From Castor canadensis (lineage: Eukaryota > Chordata > Mammalia > Rodentia > Castoridae), in the NCBI RefSeq assembly GCF_047511655.1, contig NC_133391.1, positions 119,916,384-119,980,383 on the forward strand: a stretch of 64,000 nt of DNA, written 5' to 3'. This document shows, piece after piece, positions 1 to 11,913 of the stretch. How positions within the stretch are numbered: the first letter of the stretch is position 1; every line of letters starts with the position of its first letter. A program made the translations under genes and the position numbers. The notes beneath the pieces were generated by a model that was not told where the DNA came from, did no database searches, and worked only from the letters and a program-made list of their open reading frames with translations.

Positions 1-760
1 CTGCAACAAAAGAAATACCAATTGGCCAATAAATAAGTGAAAAATATTCATCTTTACTGGCAATCAAAGGTGTAAAGAAAGAGATGTCAAGCACGGCAGC
101 ACATCAGCTACTTGGGAGATGGAAGTAGAAGAATCATAGTGTGAGGCGTGGCTTAAGTGGTAGAGCTCTTGCCTAGCAAGCATGAGACCGGAGTTCAAAC
201 CCCAGTTCTGCCCCCCCAAAAAAAGGTACAAAGAAAGATTTTTTTTTTGCTCATCAGATTGACAAAGAGGAAGATGAATGTGAATGCTAATACTGTATTC
301 TGAGTGGTATGTCGGGAAGTGGTGCTGTCCTACTACTGATGGAAATGTACACTGACACGTGTGTGCGACAGCTGTTCGAAATGGTCCAATAGTTTAAGCA
401 TGCTCATACTTTGATCCTTATACTCTATTTCTATTTCTATACTCTACTTGCTGAACTGAAATTCAGAAAATTATGCAAATGTAGAAATATAGATTGTTCA
501 TTTCAGCACTATTTGTAATAATAAAAATCACAAATAACCTAAAGGTCTATAAATAGGAAATTCATTCAATAAATTATTGTGCTTCCATATACCAGAATTC
601 GTCACAGGCATTAAAAAATACACACGTGGGAAAATAAACACTATAATATTTTTGAGTGGAAAAGTATATAAAATAGCATCTATAGCATCATACCATTATA
701 TAAGCCTGTATGTTATATAAAGTTCTATATTGTAGATTGTGTTAAGTTGGATTATTATTA
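1..760 (+). mobile_element. Ancient L1 (L1M-type) 3' fragment
   Basis: The sequence follows the familiar order of an old L1 ORF2 end: a 'ggccaataaa' stretch near the start, then after a SINE insertion 'cactatttgtaataataaaa' near 505 and an 'ataaattattgtgcttcc' stretch near 570. It is diverged with no usable reading frame. A younger SINE (83-221) splits it. The family name is from memory, and the borders are approximate. Confidence 0.5.
83..221 (+). mobile_element. Dimeric SINE (7SL-like remnant + ID-like head) with TSD
   Basis: A short 7SL-like remnant (ctacttgggag, agaatcatagt) runs into an ID-like tRNA-derived unit with an A-box-like segment (GGCTTAAGTGG) and a B-box-like segment (GAGTTCAAACCCC), then a C/A-rich end. 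Direct repeats flank it: AAAGGTGTAAAGAAAGA at 66-82 and AAAGGTACAAAGAAAGA at 222-238. These are a 17-bp target-site duplication with two mismatches, so this is one retroposition event into the older L1. Confidence 0.85.
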
Positions 761-774
761 CAGTTTTTCACTTC

Positions 775-1180
775 TCCCTTGCCATGTGACCTTAAAGTGC
801 ATTAGAGTGTGAAAGGTTCTTTCTCACTCCCATTAATCTTTGGTTTGGCAATTGGACTTGTTTGGCCAAGGAAATACAGGCAAGAGTGACAAACTCTTCC
901 AAACCAAGCCTTAAGAGGCATTTCATGGGTCTGCTCACACACTTGTCCGCCTGTCGTTGCCACAAGAAAAATATGTTCTTGGAAGCTGCTGACCCAAGAG
1001 GAATGTAAGGACAAGAAGAATGAACAAAACCAACCCAGACCTTGAACCAAGCCAATTAAGCCACGATCTAAGAAAGGACACCACAGGCAAGTCGTAGACC
1101 CATGAGAAAGAAAAACAAAACGTGTTCTATGCCTCTGAGTGGTAGTTGACTTCTGATGAGCACTGGCATTCAGAAACTAA
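775..1180 (+). repeat. Unclassified ancient interspersed repeat (possible)
   Basis: The segment resembles in word order a mammal-wide repeat that I recall but cannot name (cttgccatgtgac, ttgccacaagaa, gcctctgagtggtagttg). No terminal repeats or coding capacity are seen. Short open frames on the minus strand here have no recognisable motif. Confidence 0.25.
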
Positions 1181-1309
1181 GACATGTTTAATTTAATTAT
1201 ATGCCAGCAAGAGAAGTCTGAAAAAGAAATTGCCAAGATGTTAACCTTGGCTAATCTCTTGATGGTAGAATTTGGTGTAGTTATTACTCTTTTGATAGTC
1301 TCTTCTAGT

Positions 1310-2310
1310 CTCATGACGATCTAAACACAACAACCCCTCCCAGCCTTACTCTGGAACCCCAGCTCCATGCCTCCAACTGCCTACTTCATTTGATTATCTT
1401 GATCGACACACGTCTAGAACTGAACTACTGCTATTTCCCTCAGAACTCTGCTCTACCCACAATCTCCCCCATCATAGTTGAAGGCAAACTCATCCATCCA
1501 ATCACTCAAGCCAAAAACCTTGGAGTCATTTTTTCTCCTTTTTTTGTGTGTGTATATTCCACATCTAGTTCATCAGAAATCCTATTGGCTCTAACTTCAA
1601 GATTCTCCAGGATCCTAGCACCTCTTGCCATCTCCACTGCTACCAACCTGGCCTGAGCCACCATCTTCTCTCACTTGGATTACAGTATAAGCCTCCTTCC
1701 TAGTCTCCTTGCTTTTACCTTCACCGTCTGTTCTTCAAACAGCTACTAGAATAAAATTTTTTAAATATAGTTGGGCTTTCTCACACCTGTGAAGGAAATC
1801 CCCCATTTCATGCACTGCCTCAGCTCCATTGCCTCTCCCACCTCACCATTGCCTACTCTCTCCTTGACCCCCCTCTCTTCAGGCATGGGGGGCTTTTCTC
1901 ACTTTGGAGCTGGTCCACTGGCTGTGATCTCCACATAACACATCCTACCTGTCAATGTCCCAAAGCCTCACCCCCTCACCTACTTCCAGTTTCTGCTGCA
2001 TTGCAGCTTTTAAGAGTCCTATCCCAACCATCCTTTCTGGTTAGATGTCTGCCCTTTTGTTGCATTAATAAAATTTCTTCCTTAGCCTGCTTCATTTTTT
2101 TCCCAGAACACTTAGCATCTTCACACATCCTAGTTGTGTGCTTTATATGACTATTATATTTACTACCTGCCTTCTCTACTAAAGTGTAAATTCCTCCAGG
2201 GCAGCTGGTTTTGTCTATCTTGTTCACTGTTGTATCCCAAATACCTAAAACCAAGTCTGGCACATAGTAAGTGTCTTTAAAAATATTTATGGAATAAATG
2301 AAGGGGTTTC
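1310..2310 (+). mobile_element. L2 LINE 3' region
   Basis: About 1 kb follows the L2 3' end in order: 'gccaaaaaccttggagtcat' near 1510, 'cctattggctctaacttcaa' near 1582, 'ccactgctaccaacctggcc' near 1635, and 'gtctggcacatagtaagtgt' near 2252, before a final 'ataaatgaa'. This is the non-coding and distal ORF end of a LINE that stopped moving before the mammalian radiation. The 88-codon open frame inside (1390-1656) is not a gene. Confidence 0.8.
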
Positions 2311-3540
2311 TTGTTTATAAGTTTCTTTTTTATACAATTAGTATGCACTGTTTTAATAATTAAAACTTTTTTTCAAATGTGTGATTGGACATTTTTCTTA
2401 TCAATCAACTCTTCAAAGACTGGCTAATCCAACAAGGGTTCTCTCCTTGAATTTGAATAGAATTAAATCCATGAATCCCTAACTTGATATTCATCCTTAA
2501 AGTTAATTTGCAGCACCATCTCTACCAGTTATCCTGATAGTTTAGCTGATTTTTTTTTTTCAGCCATTGATGACTTCTCTTCAGGACTAGCCACAAATAC
2601 TCTCTTCAGTCTACTTAAACTATTAGAACAATGAAGTGTGCAGCCTTAATTGTCCTCTAATGCTGCTGAGCAAGACACCTCCTGTCTTCTTCCCTCTAAA
2701 TACTTTATATGCCTTCCTTTGTAACAAAGATACAGAAAAATACTTATTTACATGCCAGGGAACAGTACCACACATGAACTCACCCTCAAGCCTCCTTCTA
2801 CCTCCAGGTTCCCTGACAACTAGCTTTTACCTCCTTAGTAGGCAGCCTCTGTTCTATTGGCCAAATATTAGACATTTAGTTCTCTCTCCTTTTATCCACA
2901 ATGGCTCCAGCAGGTTCTCAGTTCACCAGCAGACCTGCTTGGGTTCACCCTGTTTTCACTTACACGCTAAGCTTTCTAGAGTAATTATTGCAAGCTAAAA
3001 ACCTTCAAACACGTGGTGTGGGTGGAGGAACTTTACCACTGTACAATGTCCATCAACCACCCCAGAGCAGCATGAAGTTTCAAGTCACAGACAGAATGCT
3101 CCTAACTGAAAGGCAGGACTATACAGTGGTCAAATGCTCAGATTTTTGTGTAAAGTGGCTGAATTCTTTCTTTACCCCTAATGTATGCCTGGAACAAGTT
3201 AGAGTGTCTCAGTTGGAAAGGAGATTGATGGAGCTAATGATAGAATAACTATCATAGGACTGTTTTGAGTATTAAATGAGTAACGCCCACTGAAAATAAG
3301 TTTAAATGGCAACTTAGATTATTATGCAAGCTCACCTGCAGCGGAGGTGCTAGCTGCCCCCCTTTGAATCAGATTAGTATTCCCAGTTTCCTTCTATTTA
3401 AAAAATTTAAGAGGGCTCCTAATTTACACAGGATTTGCCAAGCCTTTCCTGGTTTTCCATGTTCACTAGTCTACCAACTCCTCTTTTAGACATATAGAGT
3501 TGATACATTTTAAGGAATCTATAAATCTAATATTTATCAA
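2311..3540. other. Mostly unannotated AT-rich sequence; possible MIR near 3110-3300
   Basis: No gene or clear element is seen. Positions 3110-3300 resemble part of a MIR SINE ('gagtattaaatgagtaacgc' near 3267), but the match is weak. The 120-codon frame at 2636-2998 has no domain signature and looks like chance. Confidence 0.3.
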
Positions 3541-3892
3541 TATACTTATATTGATAATACTTTTTAATTAGCATATACTAATTGTATGAAAATGGGTTTC
3601 AGTATGACCTTTTCATAATGTATATAATATACTTTGATCATATTCATCCTCCATTACTCTGACTCTCTCTTGTCCCCTCTTCCCCCTTCCACTGGTCCCC
3701 TTCCTCCTCCCAAATAGTCTCCCTTCTACTTTTTTGTCTTTTTAAAATCTAGATTCCACATATGAGGGAAAATATGTAATACTTGTTTCTCTGAGTCTGC
3801 CTTATTTCACTTAACATAATGACCTTTATTTTCATCCATTTTAATGACTGAAACTACATAATTTTATTCTTCTTTATGGCTGAGTAATACTC

Positions 3893-3943
<51 letters not shown>

Positions 3944-6745
3944 ATTTTCTTTATTCGCCTGTTGATGGGCACATAGGCTGATTCCATAGTTTGGCTATTA
4001 TGAACAGTATTGCTATAAACATGGGTGTGCAGCTATCTCTATTGTACACTGAATTAACATTCCTTTGGATACATGCCCAGGAGTGGCATAGCTGAATCAA
4101 ATGATAGTTCTAGTTTTGGTTTCTTGAGGAAATCCACACTGATTTCCATGCTGATTGTACTATTTTACATTCCTACCAACAGTGTCTAAGTGTTCCTTTT
4201 TCCTCACATCCTTGCTAGCATTTATTATTTGTTTTCTTGATGATAGCCATTCTGACTGAGGTGAGATAAAACCTCAATGTAGTTTTGATTTGCATGTCCT
4301 TGATGGCCAAAGATGAACATCTTTTTTTCATGTATTTATTGGCCATTTGTTATTTCTCCCTTTGATAATTGTCTGTTCAATAATTTTCCCAATTATTCAT
4401 TGGATTATTTGTTCTTTTGATGTTTAATTTTCTGAGTTCTTTATATATTCTGAATGTTAATCTCCTGTCAGATGAGTATCTGGCAATGATTTTCTACCAT
4501 CCTATAGGCTATCTCTTCATTCTGGCAATTGTTTACAGAAGCATTTTTCAGTTTTTGCTTTCATTTCCTGAGTTATTGGAACTCCATTCTGAAAGTCATT
4601 GCCTGTACCTGTATTTTGAAGTATTTTCCTCATGTTTTCCTCTAGTGGTTTCAAAGTTTGAGGTCTTACATTAAAGTCTTTGGTTCAATTTGAATTTATT
4701 TTTTGCAGAAAGTGAGATGTAGGGATCTAATTTTAATCTTCTACATGTGGATATCCAGTTTTTCTAGCATCATTTGTTAAAGAAGCTGTCTTCTATAATG
4801 AATATTTTTGGCACTTTATAAAGAATCAGATGGCTATAGCTGTGTGGGTTTGTTCCTGGCTCCTCTACTCTATTCCACTGTTCTGATCCATTTTTGTGCC
4901 AGCATCATGCTGTTTTGTCACTATGACTCCACAGTATAATTTGAAATCAGGTGTATGATAGCACTGCTCTCATTGTTCAGGTTTGCTTTGTCTATTCAGG
5001 ATCTTTTGTGCTTTCATATGAATTTTAGGATTGTTTTTTCTAGTTCTGTGAAGAATGCCATTGAAATTTTGATGGAGATTGCATTGAATCAGTAGATCAC
5101 TTTTAGTAACATGGTCATTTTCACTATTGAAGAGTTATGGAGGAGTCGTGTTGCCTTGCTTTTTTCATTTATTTTGTTATATGTTGTGATTTGCATATCT
5201 CCTAGGATGGATATCTATTCTAGTTTTATATAGGGATCTTCCTAGTGAGCAGCCTTCTCTTAAGGGCCCAATCTCTAGTACCACTCAGAGAAGAGAAAAT
5301 AAACTGTAGTAATAGTAACAACACCAAAACAAACCAAATATAGAAAAACAATAAAAATCAATTAAAGAAACCACTACACCAGCACCAAAGTGATAAAAAT
5401 ATATAGTAAATATATAATGTATAATAAAGTTAAAAATAATATAAGTAGTAATGAAAATAATTAAATAAAGGAAGGGATAGGAAAAAGGGAAAAAGAGGGC
5501 AGAAGCAAAGTTAAATAAAAGAATGTGAGGAAGAGAAAAGAACAAGGGAAAAAAATATATGATTAAAATATAAAGAAAAAATGTAAGTACAATTAGACAA
5601 ATGTAAGAAGAGGAATAAAAAGTAAAAACATAATTTAAAAAAATAAACTGAAAATGATACTTTAAAATTTAGTAAAAATTTAAAAAGCTTAAGAAATGAA
5701 GATGCTCCTTTCCTGGAATCCACCAAGTCTGGGGACAGGGAGTCATATCTGGAGTCTTTTGTAGTTTTGAAGGGTGTCCCCTAGTCCATTGAATATTGAG
5801 GGAAGCAAACAGAATACTAAGTTCTGCAGTGGGGTGTGGGGGTGGGAAAGAACCAAGGGAACCTGGCATTGCTTGCCAATCTCAGTGCTTTCAGACCCCA
5901 CCCAGCAGGAAACCACCCTATAGCAGGTAGGAAGCTATAGAAATCAAGCAACCTTCTGGACCTGGGCTCCCACTTCTCAGCCTCACATGACAGAAACCAC
6001 ACACATCAGGGGAAGCAGCTCCAGAGGTTAAGCAATCCACTAACCACAGACTTTGTGCTCTTAGTCTCTGCAGCAATCCACAGGCAATAACCCTTGCTCC
6101 TCACCACAGAGCATGAACCACTAAACCCTTAGGCCCCCCACAGTCTAAGCTCCCTGCAGCCTAAACTCAGTGGCCCATGTCTCACCCTTCCCCTCTCCAT
6201 GACTGCCTCTCATGGCTGTCTCCCACCCAGACACTGTGGCAGGGTGCTCTCAGGCTCCCTGACTTGTGATTATTTCTTGTCTTCAGGTCCCTAAAGTACC
6301 TCAGTCTCAAACAATAGGCCCCCCTCTCAAGATAGCACCTTGCTATAACACTCTGAGAGATGGGAAGCAATGCAATGGTTTCTTCTGCAATACTGGCCTG
6401 CTGTGTAGGAGGAGTCACTGTCAGACAAAATCTCTGCACTAGAACAGTGGGTCTGTCTCTCCTGTGGCTAGGACTGCCAGTCTGTTGTCACCAGGGCTGC
6501 CTGGCTTACCTTGTTGTTGAGGTTTCACTTCCCTCCACTCGGAACTGGGGTTGGAGGTGCTTTTCCTACTTTTCTCTGCATTGCTGCTCTACTTCTCTGT
6601 GCTTTATAGCTGTCCTGTCACCTGTCTCTTGAATCTTGATGCTCTTCCTCTCTTTCTCTCCTTGGGATATAGCTTCTCCTCTGTTACCATCACTCTTCTC
6701 ATTCATAGGGTTACATGGTGGAAACTTCTAATCCACCATTTTACC
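3540..6745 (-). mobile_element. Internally deleted L1, 5' region joined to late ORF2
   Basis: Read on the minus strand, 6,745 back to about 5,290 is 5'UTR-like: it opens with 'aaaatggtggattagaag', like other L1 starts, then becomes pyrimidine-rich. About 5,200-5,170 looks like an ORF1 start (ATGAAAAAAGCAAGGC). The sequence then passes straight into ORF2 downstream of the reverse transcriptase core, and on to the C-terminus and 3' end near 3,560. ORF1 and the endonuclease and reverse transcriptase regions of ORF2 are missing, leaving about 3.2 kb instead of 6-7 kb. No long frame survives. Both halves share orientation, so a deletion or splicing of the L1 RNA before insertion is possible. Confidence 0.7.
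3897..3942. repeat. (GT)n microsatellite inside L1
   Basis: About 23 uninterrupted GT units lie within the ORF2 C-terminal part of the old L1. They probably expanded after insertion, since the other L1 copies lack the run at this place. Confidence 0.95.
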
Positions 6746-7440
6746 CCAGAAATCTCCACCAACTCTTGAAAAAAGATGTCTATTCACCTGTGTGGTAAGA
6801 TGGCACAGAGACACAGTCCACCCAATACCCACACATAGTAGGCAGTCAGTACTAAACAAATAAGCAAGAGTCCAAGCAATGCTGTCCCTGAAGGAAAGCC
6901 AGTTCTCCAGTCTGTGCACAAGGGGTGGTACTGAGTAGAAATCAGCCATCTTCAAGTCTAAATGTCCATAACCACCTCAGCCTCACACTTCTGCAACTCC
7001 AAACATTCCCCACCATTGTGATTTAATAAAATTCACCAGAGTGTGTAATGAAGACTTGAGACATCTCCCATTTCCATATTGATCAAAGACAGCAGTGCCA
7101 AGCAACCTCTTAAAAAAACCAGTTTCCAGAACTCTGTACCCAAATTTCAGACCAAGAGCTTGGAACTGATGGAAACCCCATGAAATCCTCACCCCATACA
7201 ACTTACTCAGATTTCTAACATTTAACCCAAGTGATCTCATTTGGATGAAAGGAAAATTCCACTTCTTACAGAATTCTAGTCTAAATGGATTGAAGGAGAA
7301 TGGTGGGTGCAGTTTCATCTGGATCATGAGCAGCTTGCCAGCCTCCTGAGAATTCATATCAGAAAGGAAAACATTGTGAGGCTGGGGTTGTGAGCATTCT
7401 GCCCAAATCCAAGTGCCAGGGAGGGAACCTGCAAGCACAA
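6746..7440. other. No recognised feature
   Basis: Single-copy-looking sequence. A 151-codon minus-strand frame (6983-7438) is the longest here, but it shows no family motif, no start-site context and no splice-bounded structure that I can defend. Confidence 0.4.
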
Positions 7441-8118
7441 AGAAGCAATTCTACTTAGAAATGTCACACTGCAGGTTGCCAATTAAAAACCTTTATTGAG
7501 ATGCAGTGAGGCATGGAAGGTATCATGTGTTGTGAGATGATTTAAAGACACCTGTGTCATCGGTAGATAAATGTCTTCCATCAACTAGAGTGCTGAGATC
7601 CAGGTTATCTGAAAAGAGGGAAGCCATTCTTACTAATAACTTTGGGATTCAAGAAGTTTCATGAGAATGAAAAATAGCAGTCTGTAACTCAAGTTATTAT
7701 CCTAGTACTGACTAATTCTTTTAGGAAATTCTCAGTTCTCTGGAGCTCCATGTGCCTTCTTTACAGTAAGGGATTTGAACCAGTGGATCTCCAGAGTCTA
7801 TACATTCAGCCACAGGAAGTGGAAGCCAGTCCCTTTCACAAAGGCTCTTCGTTGTACAGTTCCTTGCCAGTGACCCTCCAGACTCCCTGCAAGCACAATC
7901 TTTAAAAATTAGCATTTTATTGATTCTGTCATGTGCTGTCATTGATGCTCCCATTTTATGTGTTTTAATTAAATGTTAATATTTGCTGCTGTGTCCTGAG
8001 GCCATGTGTTGGGAATGGGTGAGATTTCATAAATCAGACCTGGAGCTCACGTTGGGAGTCCATCGACTGTGCTCACCGGGGCACTGTAATTACTTCCCCT
8101 GGATCAATGCATAAGCTT
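7441..8118. other. Unique sequence; possible conserved noncoding element
   Basis: No repeat is recognised. The part from about 7,900 to 8,115 has clustered TTAATTAA-like and TAATTA-like words and balanced composition (ttttaattaaatgttaat, actgtaattacttcc), which can mark developmental enhancers. This is only an impression; conservation cannot be seen from one sequence. Confidence 0.2.
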
Positions 8119-8530
8119 TGATGTTGTCTCTGCTTCTGAGAGAAGGCTTCTCTCCATTTATTTCCCACCTTGTTGTAAATACACATAGCCTTTCTCCAAA
8201 CTCATCCTCCCCTCACATAAAACAGACCTTTTTGTTGTTTTCAGAGTTGGTGCTGTCACCCTCTCAGAACCACCCTCACTTAGGTTTTTGTGGGCCAGTT
8301 TACTCTGTGGCATGACGTCCTGTCTTGGGATTGGAGTTTCTGTCTGGTCCTCTCTCTACCCCTTTGTTGCCTACACTGCTCTGCAGGCCCTAGACCACCG
8401 TTAATTGTAAACTCCTTCTAGATGCATATGCTGTCATGAGTACCATTCTTATCTCCCCCTCTGTACCTGCATGCCTGCCTTCCATAAAGTTAGTGCTCAA
8501 TGCACGTAGGCTGAATCTAATAGAGGGGAG
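8119..8530 (+). mobile_element. L2 LINE 3' fragment
   Basis: The terminal part follows the L2 pattern: 'gtaaactccttctagatgca' near 8407, 'tacctgcatgcctgccttcc' near 8464, then 'agtgctcaatgcacgtag'. It is diverged. The start is approximate. Confidence 0.55.
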
Positions 8531-9190
8531 TAAGGTATTTGCACATCTCCTAAGAAGAATCACTCCAGGGCCAAGTGAAATTCATCCCAGAGCCTGCAAT
8601 CCACCTAAGACATCAAAGGTCAGGGATAGAGGAAGAAGAGGCTGTGGCTTTTCGAGCATTGCTCTGCATGTTGAGTCCAAACAATATTAGTACTTTAAAT
8701 ATATGTGCATCTATATCTGTTTTTTATAGTGAATTCTTAGAATAGTTTGGAGACGGAGGTGGGAGGGATCACTTATTAACAACTTTTTGCTTATGCTCAA
8801 TAAATATTTCCTGAAAGCATGTAAGTCAAGAATTCAAGTCAAGAAATAGGGTGGGGGTGGGAGGAGAATGTCTTCCTCACAAAAAAGGAAGAAATTTTAC
8901 AAGGGGAAGAATCAGTGAAATTTATATGGTATTATTTACTATCTTATTGCTTCATTCCAAGCACTGACACCTAGTGGGTCCCTAAGAAATTATTGTTGAA
9001 TGAAAAAATAAATAGATAAGTAAGTAAAAATTTCTGAACAAATATCTACTTAGAAATTTGGAACCAGAGCAAAGATAAGGGTGCCCTCAGACTCCCCTAT
9101 CTTCCTCAATCCAAACCCACCCTCCTCAAGGAAGCAGGGCCTTCCTCAAAAGTAGCATTTTCCTTTTTCTGAATTTCTAAGGTCATGGTT
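8531..9190. other. Mostly unannotated; short L2 end near 8925-9015
   Basis: A short L2-like 3' terminus is visible around 8950-9005 (gcactgacacctagtggg, then attattgttgaatgaa). The rest has no assigned feature. Confidence 0.35.
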
Positions 9191-9194
9191 TCTT

Positions 9195-9475
9195 GCTTGA
9201 TTATATTTGTATTTATTGAACAAGTATTCATGGAGAGCCATTGCTGGGCACCATTCTAAGCCCTCCATGTGTAACTTGTTTAACACTCCCATGCAGTAGA
9301 TAGGTTACTATCTCTACCATCACCATCTCCAACGTACTGATGAGGAAACTCGGGCACAAAACAGCTAAATCTGGGCCTAGGTTACACAGTGAGTACCAGA
9401 GTCAGGATTTAACTCCAGGCCATTGAGCCCCAGGCCAGTCTTCTCACACTATTCTAGGCTGCCCCTCCCTCCCTT
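9195..9475 (+). mobile_element. MIR SINE
   Basis: Matches the MIR order: 'gctgggcaccattctaagcc' near 9243, 'ctgatgaggaaactcgggca' near 9337, 'ggttacacagtgagtaccag' near 9380, 'gtcaggatttaactccaggc' near 9402. Ancient mammal-wide tRNA-derived SINE, not active. Confidence 0.75.
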
Positions 9476-9559
9476 TGCCAGAGACCAATGTTGCGGTATT
9501 GTCAGCCTGAACTCTCCAAGTGCACTGTGAGCTTCCTGACTACAGCTTTGATCACATCG

Positions 9560-10012
9560 TCCCATCATATTCATTCAATCAATATTTATCAAGCACCTCT
9601 TCTGCATCTGGAATATTCTACATTCTAGCAATACAGCAATGAACCAGACTGTCAGAATCCTTGCCTCACAGAGCCGACATTCTAATGAAAGGACACAGAC
9701 AATACCTAGGTAACTGACACACCAATGAGAAGCTAATGATAGACCATCCCAAGTGAGATAAAGGAAACAGAATAGACCTATAGGATCAGGGGACCTGAAA
9801 TATTATTAAGTTCTATGGTGAGAAAGGGTTGCTACACTGAATTTTAAAAAAAGCAGTATCCCTATGAGGATCTGAGAGGCCGGCATGCACAGGTACAAAG
9901 GCCCTGTGGTAGAAATGGGCCTGGCCAGTTCAAGAAAAAGAAATGTACTTAGAGAGCAACAACAAGCAAGGGGGGAGGGGAGGAGGGCAGCACTCAAATC
10001 TTGCAGGTCTCG
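9560..10012 (-). mobile_element. L2 LINE fragment, antisense
   Basis: Reads as antisense L2: 'ttcattcaatcaatatttat' near 9570, then 'gcaatacagcaatgaaccag' near 9629 and 'cacaggtacaaaggccctgt' near 9888. The short frames at 9806-10088 lie inside this repeat and are not genes. Confidence 0.6.
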
Positions 10013-10026
10013 GAAGTCTGAATTCT

Positions 10027-10479
10027 ATTTATTTGTTTTGAGATGCTGGGGATCAAACCCGGGGCCTTCAATAGGAGAAGGGGACTAGGAACTAGAGGAA
10101 AGGTTAGATCAAAAAGAATTAACCTAGAAGGTAACACACACGCACAGGAAATTAATGTGAGTCAACTCCCTGTATAGCTATCCTTATCTCAACCAGCAAA
10201 AACCCTTGTTCCTTCCTATTATGGCTTATACTCTCTCTTCAACAAAATTAGAGATAAGGGCAAAATAGTTTCTGCTGGGTATTGAGGGGGTGGGGGGAGA
10301 GGGAGGGGGCGGAATGGGTGGTAAGGGAGGGGGTGGGGGCAGGGGGGAGAAATGACCCAAGCATTGTATGCACATATGAATAATAAAACAATAAAAATTA
10401 AAATAAATAAATAAATAAAAAACCCAGGGCCTTGCACATGGTAGGCAAGCACTTTATCACTGAGCTACAACCCCAGCCA
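10027..10479 (-). mobile_element. ID-like SINE, minus strand, split by an L1 tail
   Basis: The two halves (10027-10068 and 10434-10479) together make one minus-strand ID-like SINE (gggatcaaaccc, then gcacatggtaggcaagc, then actgagctacaacccc). The whole composite is bounded by GAAGTCTGAATTCT (10013-10026) and GAAGTTTGGATTCT (10480-10493), the SINE's own target-site duplication with two mismatches. A 5'-truncated L1 later inserted into it. Confidence 0.85.
10069..10419 (+). mobile_element. 5'-truncated L1 (3'UTR only) inserted in the SINE
   Basis: Contains the young family's 3'UTR: 'accctagaaggtaacac'-type sequence near 10126, a G-rich polypurine tract (about 10284-10352) and a tail with AATAAA-like words. 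It is flanked by AAACCCGGGGCCTT (10055-10068) and AAACCCAGGGCCTT (10420-10433), a 14-bp duplication of SINE sequence with one mismatch. No coding sequence remains. Confidence 0.9.
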
Positions 10480-10669
10480 GAAGTTTGGATTCTACGTGGT
10501 GTTGTGAGAAGCCACCAGACATGGCAGTGTTGAGTCCCCAGTGAGCACTAACTGGCCCCATTCGCCTTTACACCTGAATGCCTCTGGGCACACTGAGATC
10601 ACTGAGCACTGTCTCCAAAGTACCCAGTTGTCCCCCACAGTCACCATTTTGTGCAGCATGGCATTCACC

Positions 10670-10862
10670 TGGACCTGGAGTCGGGTTGTCTAGGTTTTTA
10701 TTCCTATTCTCCTGCTCACACATTGAATGACTTTAGCAAATTGTTGAACCTAAGCTTCAGGTTTCTGGTCTGAAATGTGGGGTCCTAAGAAACAAATCCC
10801 AGAGGATTACGTGAGCTGTTGTATGCCGAGTACAGGCCTAGGACGCAGGAGGCAAGCATAAG
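10670..10862 (-). mobile_element. MIR SINE, antisense
   Basis: Antisense MIR order is visible: 'cacattgaatgactttagca' near 10720, 'ttgttgaacctaagcttcag' near 10741, 'ctgaaatgtggggtcctaag' near 10771, 'gaggattacgtgagctgttg' near 10803. Confidence 0.7.
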
Positions 10863-11913
10863 AGGCAGTTCCTATGCTGCAGTGGGTTGTTTCATTAATC
10901 GTACTAGGAAGTCAGCCCTAAGTGTAAACACTGCCTAGCAGAAAGTGCTGGAATCTCTGCCGCCAGCTGTATTGGTTTCTGGGCTGACAGCAACAGATCA
11001 GTGAAAAGAGTCTGAATGGAAAATAAAAAATGCTAGGATCCAAAACATCTCCTATTTCCCAAATAATATGACCTCTGCTGTCTTTTTTTTTTTTTTTTTT
11101 TGGTAATGGAACATACTGGAATGTTCTAATCTTACTCATTCAAAATCCCTCTGTACTCTTTATTCTGTTTCATGTTGATTCAAGTACAAAGGTATCAGCA
11201 GCATGACCCTCTGGTGGAGAATCATAACTGAAAATGAGGGCACCATGACCAGAAACTCAACTCTTGCCCAGATGAGAAGAGAATATTTAAGCCAGGGAAT
11301 GTCACAACCGGGCTTCTGCTCAGAATCCTGAGACAGAGATTCTGCAGGAACACTGAGTCTGAGGCCTCCACCTAGCTGAGCGTTTACTGACGCTCAAGCA
11401 CCAGAAAAGAGCCAACCCCTGGCTCCCTCTCCTGGCAGTACAGGATACTCACAGGCAGGTCTTGAACGCCAGGGACTCCTCCCTCCCCCTGACAGAAATT
11501 AAGTTCAGGAGGCAACCTAGTAATTTTACCATAACGTCTGTATTTTCAACCTCCTGTTAAGCATGTGAAGCAAGAAGAGCAGATGGTGATAGTCTCAGAC
11601 ACTTACAGTTCCCACAAGGTACAGTCCCTGCTAGGCCACCACTTCCTTTGTGTCCGTAAGAGCTTGTCACTCAGCAGAGCCTGCAGTGACCAGAGGCAGC
11701 GTGTTTCTCCTCAGTGGGCCGTGGATCGCCCTACTGCTCTTACCTGAGGCTCCTCCTCTGCCCAGAGGAGCATCCTCAAATGCTTCTGCTTTACACAAAG
11801 AAATCACAGGTGGAATCTGCCTTCAAAGGTGTGAGCTCCGGCCACCACAAGGCTGCCAATTCCTCAGGACCCAGAATTCCACGGCAAGGACCAGTTTGAG
11901 GTCTTATCCTCAC
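10863..11913. other. No recognised feature (T-run near 11082)
   Basis: Apart from a T-run of about 20 at 11082-11101, nothing is recognised. Short overlapping frames at 11565-11899 lead into the GGAA microsatellite and have no domain content. Confidence 0.4.

Noticed and set aside
6983-7438. A 151-codon minus-strand frame
   Set aside because: No recognisable domain, and a frame of this length is expected by chance in 64 kb.
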